Shown here: piece after piece, positions 44,641 to 53,062 of the stretch | Numbering within the stretch: the stretch's first letter is position 1 | Layout of the letters: the number at the start of each line of letters is the position of its first letter | Source of the DNA: Rhodocyclaceae bacterium | GTDB taxonomy: Bacteria > Pseudomonadota > Gammaproteobacteria > Burkholderiales > Rhodocyclaceae | Direction of reading: 5' to 3' | Length of the DNA: 64,000 bases | Assembly: GCA_016791105.1 (NCBI GenBank) | Contig: JAEUNM010000128.1 | Location: 44,387-108,386, forward strand | Position numbers and translations under genes: made by a program | Notes under the pieces: generated by a model | The model's database searches: none | The model's input: the letters and a program-made list of their open reading frames with translations, nothing else | Told to the model about the DNA's origin: nothing

Positions 44641-44688
44641 GTCTGATCATTCAGACGTGGGCACCGGCCAGGGTGGCCGGTGCCCACG
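44641..44688. repeat. Two adjacent inverted repeats
   Basis: GTCTGA-TCAT-TCAGAC (44641-44656) abuts a 14-bp perfect stem CGTGGGCACCGGCC / GGCCGGTGCCCACG with loop AGGGT (44656-44688). It lies just after aroG (minus strand) and before the GT39 start; possibly a terminator without U-tract or a REP-like element. Confidence 0.6.
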
Positions 44689-44709
44689 CGAAGCAGGCTT
44701 GGGTTGGGC

Positions 44710-45792
44710 TCAGTCCTTGCCGGCCAGTACGGTGCGGCGCTGGCGCACGCCGGCGGCCAGCATGTCGAGTACGGCTACCGTGTCGTCCCAGCCTATGCAG
44801 GCGTCGGTAATGCTCTTGCCGAATTCGAGTTCGCAGCCGGGGGTCAAATCCTGGCGCCCCTCGTTGAGGTGGGATTCGACCATGACGCCTATGATGCGGT
44901 CTTCGCCGGCTTCGAGCTGCCGCGCGACATCCTGCGCGGCGTCGATCTGCAGCTTGTATTGCTTGCGGCTGTTGGCGTGCGAAAAGTCGATCATGACGCG
45001 ACCCGCTACCCCCGCCGCGGCCAGTTCGCGGCACACCGCATCGACGCTGGCGGCGTCGAAATTGGGCTGTTTGCCGCCGCGCAAAATGACGTGGCAATCT
45101 TCGTTGCCTAGCGTATTGACGATGGCGGAATGGCCGGCTTTGGTCACCGACAGGAAATGGTGCGGGCTGGCGGCGGCCTTGATGGCGTCTATGGCGATGC
45201 GCACATTGCCGTCGGTGCCGTTCTTGAAGCCGACCGGGCAGGACAGGCCGGATGCCAGTTCGCGGTGCACCTGCGACTCTGTGGTGCGCGCACCGATGGC
45301 GCCCCAACTGATCAAATCCGCGTAGTACTGCGGCGTGATCATGTCGAGAAATTCAGTGCCGGCGGGCAGCCCCAGTTCGTTGATGTCGGACAGCACCCGG
45401 CGCGCGAGGCGCAGGCCGTCGTTGATCTTGTAGCTGTTATCCAGGTAGGGATCGTTGATGAGGCCTTTCCAGCCCACCGTAGTACGCGGCTTTTCGAAAT
45501 ACACGCGCATCACCACCACCAGATCGGCTGCCAGGCGCTCGCGCTCGGCGCGCAGGCGGCGCGCATACTCGAGCGCGGAATCGGGATCGTGTATGGAACA
45601 GGGGCCGACCACCGCCAGCAGCCTGTCGTCCGCTCCGTGCAGGATGCGGTGTATGTCCTGGCGCGCCTGATAGGTGATGGTGGCGGAGAGGTCGGAGGGC
45701 GGAAATTCGCGCAGTACATGGGCGGGAGGAGACAACTCCTTGATTTCCTTGATTCTCACGTCGTCGATGACTAGTTTTAGCGGGGCATTCAT
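44710..45792 (-). CDS. aroG: 3-deoxy-7-phosphoheptulonate (DAHP) synthase, class I
   Basis: A 360-aa AroFGH-type enzyme that condenses phosphoenolpyruvate and erythrose-4-phosphate, opening the shikimate pathway. Conserved PEP- and metal-binding segments are AVVGPCSIHDP, MRVYFEKPRTTVGWKG, SWGAIGARTTESQ, GFKNGTDG, ILRGGK and MIDFSHANS. Length is normal. GGAGA lies before the ATG at 45792. Which aromatic amino acid feeds back on it cannot be told. Convergent neighbours: none; the radical SAM gene is divergent. Confidence 0.96.
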   Translation of the reverse strand: MNAPLKLVIDDVRIKEIKELSPPAHVLREFPPSDLSATITYQARQDIHRILHGADDRLLAVVGPCSIHDPDSALEYARRLRAERERLAADLVVVMRVYFEKPRTTVGWKGLINDPYLDNSYKINDGLRLARRVLSDINELGLPAGTEFLDMITPQYYADLISWGAIGARTTESQVHRELASGLSCPVGFKNGTDGNVRIAIDAIKAAASPHHFLSVTKAGHSAIVNTLGNEDCHVILRGGKQPNFDAASVDAVCRELAAAGVAGRVMIDFSHANSRKQYKLQIDAAQDVARQLEAGEDRIIGVMVESHLNEGRQDLTPGCELEFGKSITDACIGWDDTVAVLDMLAAGVRQRRTVLAGKD

Positions 45793-45887
45793 AGGTGGTC
45801 TCCGCGGCCGTTGGCGCACAAGGCGCGAAAAATGCACAATTTTAGCGCAGGCTTGCCAGTGCACGCGGCCGCGCCGAAAATGCAGGC

Positions 45888-46967
45888 ATGGAAGATACGC
45901 GTAAACCTGCCGCGCCACGCGGCCGCGCGGCGGCGACCAACCCCGACAGCCGCTATGCGGCGTGGACGCGCGAGGCCAGCGACGACGGCTGGAACAGCGC
46001 CGAGCAGGACGAGCCGGCGCTGCCTACCCAGCTCATCATCGACCGCGCCAAAAGCGTGATCGCCTATAACGATTCGCCGGACGTGCCATTCACGCATTCC
46101 ATCAATCCTTATCGCGGCTGTGAACATGGCTGTGCCTATTGTTTCGCACGTCCCAGCCATGCCTATCTGGGTTTGTCGCCGGGGCTGGATTTCGAAACCC
46201 GCATCGCTTACAAGCCGGATGCGCCGGAATGCCTGCGCGCGGAACTGGCGGCGCCGAGCTATCGCTGCGCGCCCATCGCGCTGGGCATCAATACCGACGG
46301 CTGGCAGCCCATAGAGCGCAAGCTGGAGCTCACGCGCCGCCTGCTGGAAGTACTGCACGAGTGCGCGCACCCGGTTTCCATCGTTACCAAAGCGGCGCTC
46401 ATTACGCGCGACCTGGACCTGCTGGCCGACATGGGACGGCGCAATCTGGTGCAGGTGATGTTTTCCGTCACCACGCTGGATGGCGATCTGGCGCGCCGCA
46501 TGGAGCCGCGCGCCGCGCAACCGCAGCGCCGGCTGGCGGCAATGCGCGAACTGGCAGCGGCCGGGGTACCGGTCGGGGTGCTGTTCGCGCCGCTCATTCC
46601 GGCGCTGAACGAACACGAAATGGAAGCCGTGCTGGCCGCCGCCCGCGATGCCGGTGCGACCAACGCAGGCTATGTGCTGCTGCGCCTGCCGCGCGAAGTG
46701 GGGCCGCTGTTCAAGGATTGGTTGCAGCGCATGGAGCCCGGCAAGGCCGAACACGTCATGTCGCGCATGCGCCAGATGCACGGCGGCAAGGAATACGATT
46801 CGAACTTCGGCCAGCGCATGCGCGGCAGCGGGCCTTTCGCGGATTTGCTGGCGCAGCGCTTCCGTCTGGCCGCAACGCGGCTGGGGCTGGACCGCCGCCT
46901 CGCCGCGCTGGACCTTACACAATTCCGCCCGCCGCGCGCGGCGACCGGGCAGATGGAACTGTTCTAG
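45888..46967 (+). CDS. PA0069-family radical SAM protein
   Basis: A 359-aa radical SAM enzyme. The 4Fe-4S cluster motif is CEHGCAYC (CxxxCxxC) near residue 84, followed by a SplB-like barrel. The family was named from Pseudomonas PA0069 and resembles spore photoproduct lyase, but its reaction is unknown. The N-terminal ~40 residues are disordered. It overlaps the convergent DUF2189 gene by 4 bp at its end. Confidence 0.92.
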   Translation: MEDTRKPAAPRGRAAATNPDSRYAAWTREASDDGWNSAEQDEPALPTQLIIDRAKSVIAYNDSPDVPFTHSINPYRGCEHGCAYCFARPSHAYLGLSPGLDFETRIAYKPDAPECLRAELAAPSYRCAPIALGINTDGWQPIERKLELTRRLLEVLHECAHPVSIVTKAALITRDLDLLADMGRRNLVQVMFSVTTLDGDLARRMEPRAAQPQRRLAAMRELAAAGVPVGVLFAPLIPALNEHEMEAVLAAARDAGATNAGYVLLRLPREVGPLFKDWLQRMEPGKAEHVMSRMRQMHGGKEYDSNFGQRMRGSGPFADLLAQRFRLAATRLGLDRRLAALDLTQFRPPRAATGQMELF

Positions 46968-47860
46968 TTTTGCGAAGCGGAATCCGTGCCGCCGGCAGCA
47001 TCGGCGCCGGGCGTGGCGCCGTCTTTCTTGTCCGGTTTGGGCGGGTCCGGCCCCAGCAGCGCGCGATAGGCGTGCCAGGACGCATGGCCCAGCACGGGCA
47101 CCAGGATCACGATGCCTATCATGAGTGTCAGAAAGCCGACGATGGTGATGCCGGCGATCAGCGTGCCCCACAGCACCATGACCGGCACGTTTTTCGATAC
47201 GGTGGCAAAGCTCACGATCATGGCCGTGATGGCGTCGGTATTGCGGTCCAGCATCATGGGCATGGCCACCACGCTGAAAGTGAATACCAGGGCTGCGAAA
47301 AACAGGCCGGCCGCCGTGAACACCACGACAAATTCGATCAGGTCCAGGTTTTCGAACGAAAACAACTGCACGACCATTTCTTCGATGGCCGGCATGCGGT
47401 CCGGAAAAAACAGCGCCGTCACCACCACCGATGCGCGCGCCCACACCAGCATGATGACCGCCAGCACCCCGGCGAATAAACCCATGTTGCCGAGGTTGGC
47501 GCGCCAGGCCGTGAGCGTGGCGGGCAGGCCGCGCAAATTGCGTTCGCGGCGCCGGCTGGCTTCGTACAGGCCCAGACTTAGAAACGGGCCCACCAGCAAA
47601 AAGCCGCTCAACAGGCCGGCGAAATATTCGACCGCATAACGCAGCACGATAGCCAGCACCATGCCCAGCACGGCGAAACACATGCCGTAAAAAGTGCTAG
47701 TGGTGGGGTCGTAACGAAAATCCCGCCAGCCCAGGCGCAGCCACTGGAAAGGCGCCGTCAGCGGAACGTTGTATATGGGCGGAAATATGGTGACGGCGGG
47801 TTCTACGGGTACCGGCGATACTTTTGGTTTGTTTTCCGTCGGCGGAGATGACTGATTCAA
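46964..47860 (-). CDS. DUF2189 membrane protein
   Basis: A 298-aa inner-membrane protein with about six helices (roughly residues 57-77, 85-105, 128-150, 178-200, 205-220, 228-260) and disordered Pro-rich ends. FLLVGPFLSLGLYEASRRRE and LGHASWHAYRALL are family-typical. It starts at a TTG (47860), supported by GGAGG four bases upstream; an ATG overlapping that site is out of frame and hits a stop. Function unknown. Confidence 0.88.
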   Translation of the reverse strand: MNQSSPPTENKPKVSPVPVEPAVTIFPPIYNVPLTAPFQWLRLGWRDFRYDPTTSTFYGMCFAVLGMVLAIVLRYAVEYFAGLLSGFLLVGPFLSLGLYEASRRRERNLRGLPATLTAWRANLGNMGLFAGVLAVIMLVWARASVVVTALFFPDRMPAIEEMVVQLFSFENLDLIEFVVVFTAAGLFFAALVFTFSVVAMPMMLDRNTDAITAMIVSFATVSKNVPVMVLWGTLIAGITIVGFLTLMIGIVILVPVLGHASWHAYRALLGPDPPKPDKKDGATPGADAAGGTDSASQN

Positions 47861-47969
47861 TTGGCCTCCATTGCAGTGGGTTACAGCGGTTTTTTTAGCG
47901 GCAATTTACAGTATCGCACCGACAGCCGGCACAGGGCAATCGGCCCGCGCCGGCGCGCGGCCGTCCGCG

Positions 47970-48635
47970 TCAATTCATGTCCTTGCACACATTGCCGGCC
48001 TGTGCCGGCGCGGCGGCGAGGGCGGCGAGGCTGCTGCAGCGAAAGCGGATGCGCTCATTGACGGCGGCGCGGGCTTTGACCGGGTCGCGTGCGGACGCGT
48101 AACTTTGGCAGGCTTCGGCGTAGGCCTGCAGATACAGCTTGTCCTCGAGCAGCCCGATCAGCGCGGCGCGCAGGCGCAGCAGGCGGTCCGGGTTGATCAT
48201 GCCGATCAGGTCGCGCCCGGTGCGCAGGCTGGGCTGTACCGCGGCATGGGCCACTTCGGCCAGTTCGATCACGGCATCGGCGCGGTACACCGGGAACAGC
48301 ATGTCGTCCTTATGTTTTTCGGCTGCCTCGATGGCATCAAAGGCAGGTTTCAGGCGGTTCAGGCTGCGCGCGGCGTCTTCCTGAATTTCCGTCTTGGTCG
48401 AATAGTTCTGGATGCTGCGGTAGGCGTAGCCGGCGGCAGCCGCCAGCACCAGGCGCGCACGCACCAGGCGGTCATCCACGGTGGCGTCCTTGATCGGACA
48501 GTACTGATCCAGCTTGGCGTCCATGCCTCTTTCCATTTCGGATGCGCTGACCGCGCGGTTTTCTCCTTGCTGCAGGTTGGCGCAGCCCGCGCTCAACATT
48601 CCGAGCAGCACTGCGACGGCGAATTTGCTGGACAT
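47970..48635 (-). CDS. Hypothetical lipoprotein
   Basis: A 221-aa protein of unknown family. A lipoprotein signal ends in LSAGC (Cys18). The mature part is helical, with few cysteines (CPIKD, CQSY, RFRC and VCKD) that could form disulfides in the periplasm. GAGGGGG precedes the ATG at 48635. No operon partner. Confidence 0.85.
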   Translation of the reverse strand: MSSKFAVAVLLGMLSAGCANLQQGENRAVSASEMERGMDAKLDQYCPIKDATVDDRLVRARLVLAAAAGYAYRSIQNYSTKTEIQEDAARSLNRLKPAFDAIEAAEKHKDDMLFPVYRADAVIELAEVAHAAVQPSLRTGRDLIGMINPDRLLRLRAALIGLLEDKLYLQAYAEACQSYASARDPVKARAAVNERIRFRCSSLAALAAAPAQAGNVCKDMN

Positions 48636-48818
48636 GACATCCCCCTCTGGCGTGCGTTGCGGTGAATGTAGCCCGGGGCTTTGCGGGGCCGGGCCAGGTG
48701 GTGCGGAAAGGTCAAAACGGCACGGGCGTGCGGCAGCCCTGCCTGTCCTGGATATAGATGGCGCCTGCGCGGTAAGTCAAGCCGGCGGCAGCGCCGCCGG
48801 GGCCGGTTTTATTGCGCG

Positions 48819-50243
48819 TTACAGCACTTCGCCAGCGTGGTCGGCAAGACGCGAGCGCTCGCCGCGCTGTAGCGTGATGTGCCCGCTGTGCGGCCAGCCC
48901 TTGAAGCGATCGACCACGTAAGTCAGTCCGGAACTGCCTTCGGTCAGGTAAGGGGTGTCGATTTGCGCGATATTGCCCAGGCACACCACCTTGGTGCCGG
49001 GGCCGGCGCGGGTGATGAGGGTTTTCATCTGTTTCGGCGTGAGGTTCTGCGCTTCGTCGATGATCAGAAATTTATTGATGAAGGTGCGCCCGCGCATGAA
49101 ATTGAGGCTTTTCACCTTGATACGGCTGCGTATCAGATCCCGCGTGGCGGCGCGGCCCCAGTCGCCGCCCTCTTCGGCGGCACCATTGAGCACGTCCAGG
49201 TTGTCTTCCAGCGCGCCCATCCAGGGCGTCATTTTTTCTTCTTCGGAACCGGGCAGGAAACCGATGTCTTCGCCCACCGGCACGGTGACGCGGGTCATGA
49301 TGACTTCGCTGTACAGTTTGGCGTCCAGCACCTGGGTGAGCGCGGCAGCCAGGGTGAGCAGGGTTTTGCCGGTACCGGCCTGGCCCAGCAGCGTCACGAA
49401 ATCGATGTTGGCGTCCATGAGCAGGTTGAGCGCGAAATTCTGTTCGCGGTTGCGCGCCGTGATGCCCCACACCGAGTGCTTGGTGTGCGAGTAATCGACC
49501 AGGGTTTCCAGCGTGGCCGTATTGCCGCGCGCTTCGCGCACCACGGCTTGAAACGGGCGCTCTTTGCTGGGATCGGCTTCCTGATAGACGAACTCATTCA
49601 CCAGCAGTTCGGCGCACAGCGGACCTTGCAGCTTGTACAGGGTGCGCGTGTCGCGCTTCCAGGATTCCATGTTGCGGCCGTGCGCGTCCCAGAAATCCGG
49701 CCCCAATTCGCGCAGCCCGGTGTACAGGAGGTCGGTGTCCTCCAGCACCTTGTCGTTGAAATAGTCTTGTGCGGCAAGGCCCAGCGCACGCGCCTTGATG
49801 CGCATGTTGATGTCTTTGGACACCAGGATGACGGCCCGACCCGGATGGCGCTGCTGCAGGTGCATCACCACGGCCAGGATTTGGTTGTCCGCCTTGGCGG
49901 TGGGCAGGGCGGCCGGCAGGGTTTCGTGTATCGCTTCGGTCTGCAGGAACAGGCGGCCGCGCGCCTGGTCGTGCGAAGGTCCGGCCAGCCCGATGCCGGC
50001 GGCGATTTCCGCTTCCACACCGGATACGATTTCGTCCATGTAGCGGCTGGCCTGGCGCGCATTGCGTGCTACTTCGGACATACCTTTCTTGTTCGCGTCC
50101 AGTTCTTCCAGTGTCATGATGGGCACGAATATGTCGTGCTCCTCGAAGCGGAACAGGCTGGTCGGATCGTGCATGAGCACATTGGTGTCGAGCACGAACA
50201 GTTTGGTTTTGGGGGCGGCTTTTGTTTTGCGTGTGGCGTTCAT
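48819..50243 (-). CDS. PhoH-family protein with N-terminal PIN domain (YlaK-type)
   Basis: A 474-aa PIN-PhoH fusion. The PIN nuclease domain (VLDTNVLMHDP, with the first Asp ligand) occupies residues 14-150. The PhoH P-loop ATPase follows with GQAGTGKTLLTLA (Walker A near residue 290), DEAQNLT (Walker B) and KVVCLGNIAQID. Such proteins are ATP-dependent RNA helicase/RNases in the mycobacterial PhoH2 example. Conserved in betaproteobacteria; here 49 bp after the peroxiredoxin gene, likely the same transcript. Confidence 0.94.
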   Translation of the reverse strand: MNATRKTKAAPKTKLFVLDTNVLMHDPTSLFRFEEHDIFVPIMTLEELDANKKGMSEVARNARQASRYMDEIVSGVEAEIAAGIGLAGPSHDQARGRLFLQTEAIHETLPAALPTAKADNQILAVVMHLQQRHPGRAVILVSKDINMRIKARALGLAAQDYFNDKVLEDTDLLYTGLRELGPDFWDAHGRNMESWKRDTRTLYKLQGPLCAELLVNEFVYQEADPSKERPFQAVVREARGNTATLETLVDYSHTKHSVWGITARNREQNFALNLLMDANIDFVTLLGQAGTGKTLLTLAAALTQVLDAKLYSEVIMTRVTVPVGEDIGFLPGSEEEKMTPWMGALEDNLDVLNGAAEEGGDWGRAATRDLIRSRIKVKSLNFMRGRTFINKFLIIDEAQNLTPKQMKTLITRAGPGTKVVCLGNIAQIDTPYLTEGSSGLTYVVDRFKGWPHSGHITLQRGERSRLADHAGEVL

Positions 50244-50292
50244 TTAGGGAGCCGAAAAAAGTTGGGCCGTGGCCGTGCGCGCGGCGGCGCGT

Positions 50293-50748
50293 CTATAAGC
50301 TCTGCACGTATTGCAACACTTCTTCGGCATGGCCGGGCACCTTGACGCCACGCCATTCGCGCCGCAGAACGCCCATCGCATCGACCACGAAGGTGCTGCG
50401 TTCCACGCCGCGTACCTGTTTGCCGTACATGTTTTTCATTTTCATGACGCCGAACAGGGTGCAGGCGGTTTCGTCCGGATCGGACAGCAGGTCGAAAGGC
50501 AATTCGAGCTTGGCCTTGAAATTTTCATGCGATTTGATGCTGTCGCGCGAAATGCCGAATACGGCGCAGCCGGCTGCGAGGAACTGCGGGTGCAGGTCGC
50601 GGAACTGGCCGGCTTCGGTGGTGCAGCCGGGCGTGCTGTCCTTGGGGTAAAAATACAGCACCAGCGGTTTGCCGCGTTGGACGGCTAGCTGAAAGGATTT
50701 TGCGCCGGTTGCGTCGAGCGAAAAATCCGGCACGGGCTGATCGAGCAT
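50293..50748 (-). CDS. bcp: Peroxiredoxin, BCP/PrxQ type
   Basis: A 151-aa thiol peroxidase reducing peroxides. The peroxidatic cysteine is in YPKDSTPGCTTEAGQFRD (near residue 42). The resolving cysteine of PrxQ five residues later is absent (TTEAG), so it is of the 1-Cys or alternative resolving type; another Cys (AAGCAVFG) lies further on. Cytoplasmic. It precedes phoH on the same strand. Confidence 0.94.
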   Translation of the reverse strand: MLDQPVPDFSLDATGAKSFQLAVQRGKPLVLYFYPKDSTPGCTTEAGQFRDLHPQFLAAGCAVFGISRDSIKSHENFKAKLELPFDLLSDPDETACTLFGVMKMKNMYGKQVRGVERSTFVVDAMGVLRREWRGVKVPGHAEEVLQYVQSL

Positions 50749-50829
50749 GGCAGTTCGTCCTGGACGGAGTGGGCGGGCGCGCGCGGCGCGCGTTGAGCGT
50801 GCGCGCGCATTGTACGACCTGATCGATGC

Positions 50830-51621
50830 TCAGGGTTTGAGCAGGGGGGGCGGGTCGGCATCGAGCGCCGACGGTTCCAGTTCGTCCGCCGTGAGATCGC
50901 GCCAGACGCCGTTGAGGCGGCCTTCCAGCGGGCGATAGAGGCGTTTGTAGGCCATTTTGCGGCTGTCGCGTATCCAGTAGCCCAGATACACGTAAGGCAG
51001 CCCGAGTATGCGCGCCAGTTCGATCTGCCACAGCACGCTATAGGTGCCATAGGCAGTTTTCGACTCGGTCGGGTCGAAGAAGGTATAGACCGAGGACAGC
51101 CCGTCGCTCAGCTTGTCGATGATGCTCACGATGCGCAGCCGGCTCCGGCCTGGCCCGCTGTCGCGAAATTCCACCAGCCGCGTATCGACCTGGCTTTGCA
51201 GCAGGAAGTGGGTGTATTGCTCGCGCGAATCCTGGTCCATGCCGCCGCCGCTGTGGCGCGCCGACTGGTAGGCCTGGTACAGCGCGTAATGTTCTTCGCT
51301 GAAGGCGAGCGGCGCTTCGTGCCCCTGCAGGTCGGCGTGGCGTACCAGCGTGCGGCGCTGGCTGCGCGAAGGGGCGAAGCGCGCCACCGGTATGCGTACC
51401 GGCACGCAGGCACGGCAGTTGTCGCAATAGGGCCGGTAGGTGAATACGCCGCTGCGGCGAAACCCGGCTTTGACGAGATCGCTATAGATCGGCGTATCGA
51501 TCAGGCTGGAAGGCGTGGCGACCTGCGAGCGCGCGACGCGCCCCGCCAGGTAGGAGCAGGCGTAGGGTGCAGTCGCATAAAACTGCAATAGCGAAAACGG
51601 CAGGTCTTTAAGCAGGCTCAT
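50830..51621 (-). CDS. bpt: Aspartate/glutamate leucyltransferase Bpt (bacterial arginyltransferase homologue)
   Basis: A 263-aa tRNA-protein transferase of the N-degron pathway, adding Leu (or Arg) to N-terminal Asp/Glu. The N-terminal domain has CSYL and YRPYCDNCRACVPVRIPV with the conserved Cys pair; the C-terminal GNAT-like domain has DKLSDGLSSVYTFFDP and YLGYWIRDSRKMAYK. ATG overlaps the aat stop (ATGA). Aat and Bpt together form the two bacterial N-degron branches. Confidence 0.95.
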   Translation of the reverse strand: MSLLKDLPFSLLQFYATAPYACSYLAGRVARSQVATPSSLIDTPIYSDLVKAGFRRSGVFTYRPYCDNCRACVPVRIPVARFAPSRSQRRTLVRHADLQGHEAPLAFSEEHYALYQAYQSARHSGGGMDQDSREQYTHFLLQSQVDTRLVEFRDSGPGRSRLRIVSIIDKLSDGLSSVYTFFDPTESKTAYGTYSVLWQIELARILGLPYVYLGYWIRDSRKMAYKRLYRPLEGRLNGVWRDLTADELEPSALDADPPPLLKP

Positions 51622-52322
51622 CTGAACAGGTGCATCGCATCGGCGGTCGGCCACACTGCGGCCGGCATGCCCTCCCGGGTCCATGTTGCCAGACCGCGCA
51701 CGAATTGCGTGCGGTCTATTTCACGCGCGCCCAGACTGGCCAGATGCGCGCTTGTCATCTGGCAATCTATCACGGCAAATCCACGCTTATCAAGATACCT
51801 GGCGAGGTGCGCAAAGGCGATTTTTGATGCGTCCGTCACGCGCGTGAACATGGATTCGCCGTAAAACGCGCGGCCGATCGCGACCCCGTACAGGCCACCC
51901 GCAAGTTTGCCGTCCATCCAGGTTTCGACACTGTGTACATAGCCTAGTTTATGTAGCCGCACGTAAGCCGCCAGCATGTCCGGTGTGATCCAGGTTCCGC
52001 CGCCGGCGTGGCGTGGTTGTCCGCAGGCTGCGATGACGTCGGCGCAGGCGCTGTCCAGGCGCACTTCGTAATCGTGCCGGCGCAGGCGTTTGGCGAGCGA
52101 GCGCGTGATACGCACTTCGGACGGCGGCAGCACCATGCGCGGGTCGGGGCTCCACCACAGGATGGGCTCGCCTTCCGCGTACCAGGGGAAAATGCCGCGC
52201 CGGTAGGCATCGATGAGGCGTTGCGGTGAAAGATCCGCACCGGCAGCGAGCAGACCGTTGGGGTCGCGCAGGGCACGCGCGACCGGTGGGAATGGGCTAT
52301 CCGGGCCCAACCAGCAAATCAT
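51618..52322 (-). CDS. aat: Leucyl/phenylalanyl-tRNA-protein transferase Aat
   Basis: A 234-aa transferase that adds Leu or Phe to N-terminal Lys/Arg, marking proteins for ClpS/ClpAP. Typical signatures: GLLAAGADLSPQRLIDAYR, RRGIFPWYAEGEPILWWSPD, HSVETW, GGLYGVAIGRAFYGESMF and IDCQM. It is the first gene of the aat-bpt unit. Confidence 0.96.
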   Translation of the reverse strand: MICWLGPDSPFPPVARALRDPNGLLAAGADLSPQRLIDAYRRGIFPWYAEGEPILWWSPDPRMVLPPSEVRITRSLAKRLRRHDYEVRLDSACADVIAACGQPRHAGGGTWITPDMLAAYVRLHKLGYVHSVETWMDGKLAGGLYGVAIGRAFYGESMFTRVTDASKIAFAHLARYLDKRGFAVIDCQMTSAHLASLGAREIDRTQFVRGLATWTREGMPAAVWPTADAMHLFR

Positions 52323-52629
52323 GGGCTGAGCCTCCGCGGCGCGCGGGGTGCGTTTGATGAAAAACCGGTCGGTTGTCGGGTAAGCACCAGCGGCTGGCCC
52401 TTGCAGTCATTGATGGCGAGGATTATAGGCAGGCCACGCCGTGCAGGGCAGAGTGGCAAGCTGTGTCAGCGATCGTTTTCCGCGTGAGCGTTGTGGACTG
52501 GCGGGTAAGCGCGGAGATTCACATGGGTGGCATACTAACTTCGGGTAAATGGCTGCGATAGGTCGTATCGCGCCTAGAAGAAATAGGTAGCCCGATTTGG
52601 TTGCGGGTCAAAGGGCCATTTGGATTGAT
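52323..52629. other. Intergenic region upstream of the orphan peptide
   Basis: About 300 bp upstream of the CRP-type box. No gene with a credible start was found; a 62-codon plus-strand frame (52373-52561) lacks a ribosome-binding site and recognisable content. Confidence 0.4.
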
Positions 52630-52645
52630 TGTGATTTTGGTCACA
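52630..52645 (+). promoter_or_regulatory. CRP-type binding site
   Basis: TGTGATTTTGGTCACA is a perfect inverted repeat matching TGTGA-N6-TCACA. A -10-like TTAAAT at 52687-52692 puts the box centre at about -61, as in class I promoters. It would drive the 51-aa peptide gene at 52814 and is far from the divergent aat gene. Confidence 0.6.
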
Positions 52646-52813
52646 AGCGTCTGTTATTCCGGGCTTCAAGCCGGTGCACCATATCGTTAAATTCGTCCCG
52701 ATGTTCATCCGATTGGCCGCGAATCGCATGAACCCTATCGTTGCCTTGTGTCGCGCAATGGGCAGGCACCCCTCCCGACAAGAAGCTGGACACTTTCAAA
52801 AAATGGAGCGCTC

Positions 52814-52969
52814 ATGATTTCCCTGAACGCCGGACCCGAAACGCAGATTTCGGGCTGTGAATTTTTCGACACGCTGGCATCGGAGGACGATGATGTCTGG
52901 GAATGTGACGCGCCAGCCGACATGGATTTCGAATTGAGCGTGGAACAGGTATTTCACCACCTGATTTGA
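52814..52969 (+). CDS. Orphan 51-aa acidic peptide
   Basis: A small, very acidic peptide, with the tracts ASEDDDVWECDAPADMDFE and a C-terminal SVEQVFHHLI. It has two cysteines and no signal or membrane helix. ATG at 52814 is preceded by GGAG (nine bases). It has its own CRP-type promoter and a terminator (53016-53056), on the opposite strand from both neighbours. I do not recognise the family. It is not PqqA (no Glu-x3-Tyr) and has no leader/core look of a lanthipeptide. Confidence 0.6.
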   Translation: MISLNAGPETQISGCEFFDTLASEDDDVWECDAPADMDFELSVEQVFHHLI

Positions 52970-53015
52970 GTGTTGCTTCCGGCGCAGTCGCCTGTATCCC
53001 TGTGCCCGGCAAAAC

Positions 53016-53056
53016 CGCCCGCCCGCTGCCTCGCCACGCGGCGGGCGTTGTTTTTT
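53016..53056 (+). terminator. Rho-independent terminator after the orphan peptide
   Basis: Stem CGCCCGC / GCGGGCG (53016-53022 with 53041-53047) followed by TTGTTTTTT. It lies between the peptide and the convergent tex gene. Confidence 0.7.
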
Positions 53057-53062
53057 GCGCAA

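Noticed and set aside
52373..52561. 62-codon frame upstream of the CRP-type box
   Set aside because: No ribosome-binding site, no conserved look, and no terminator or partner.
52814..52969. PqqA precursor peptide for the PQQ enzyme
   Set aside because: The required Glu-x3-Tyr motif is missing and no pqqB-E genes are near.
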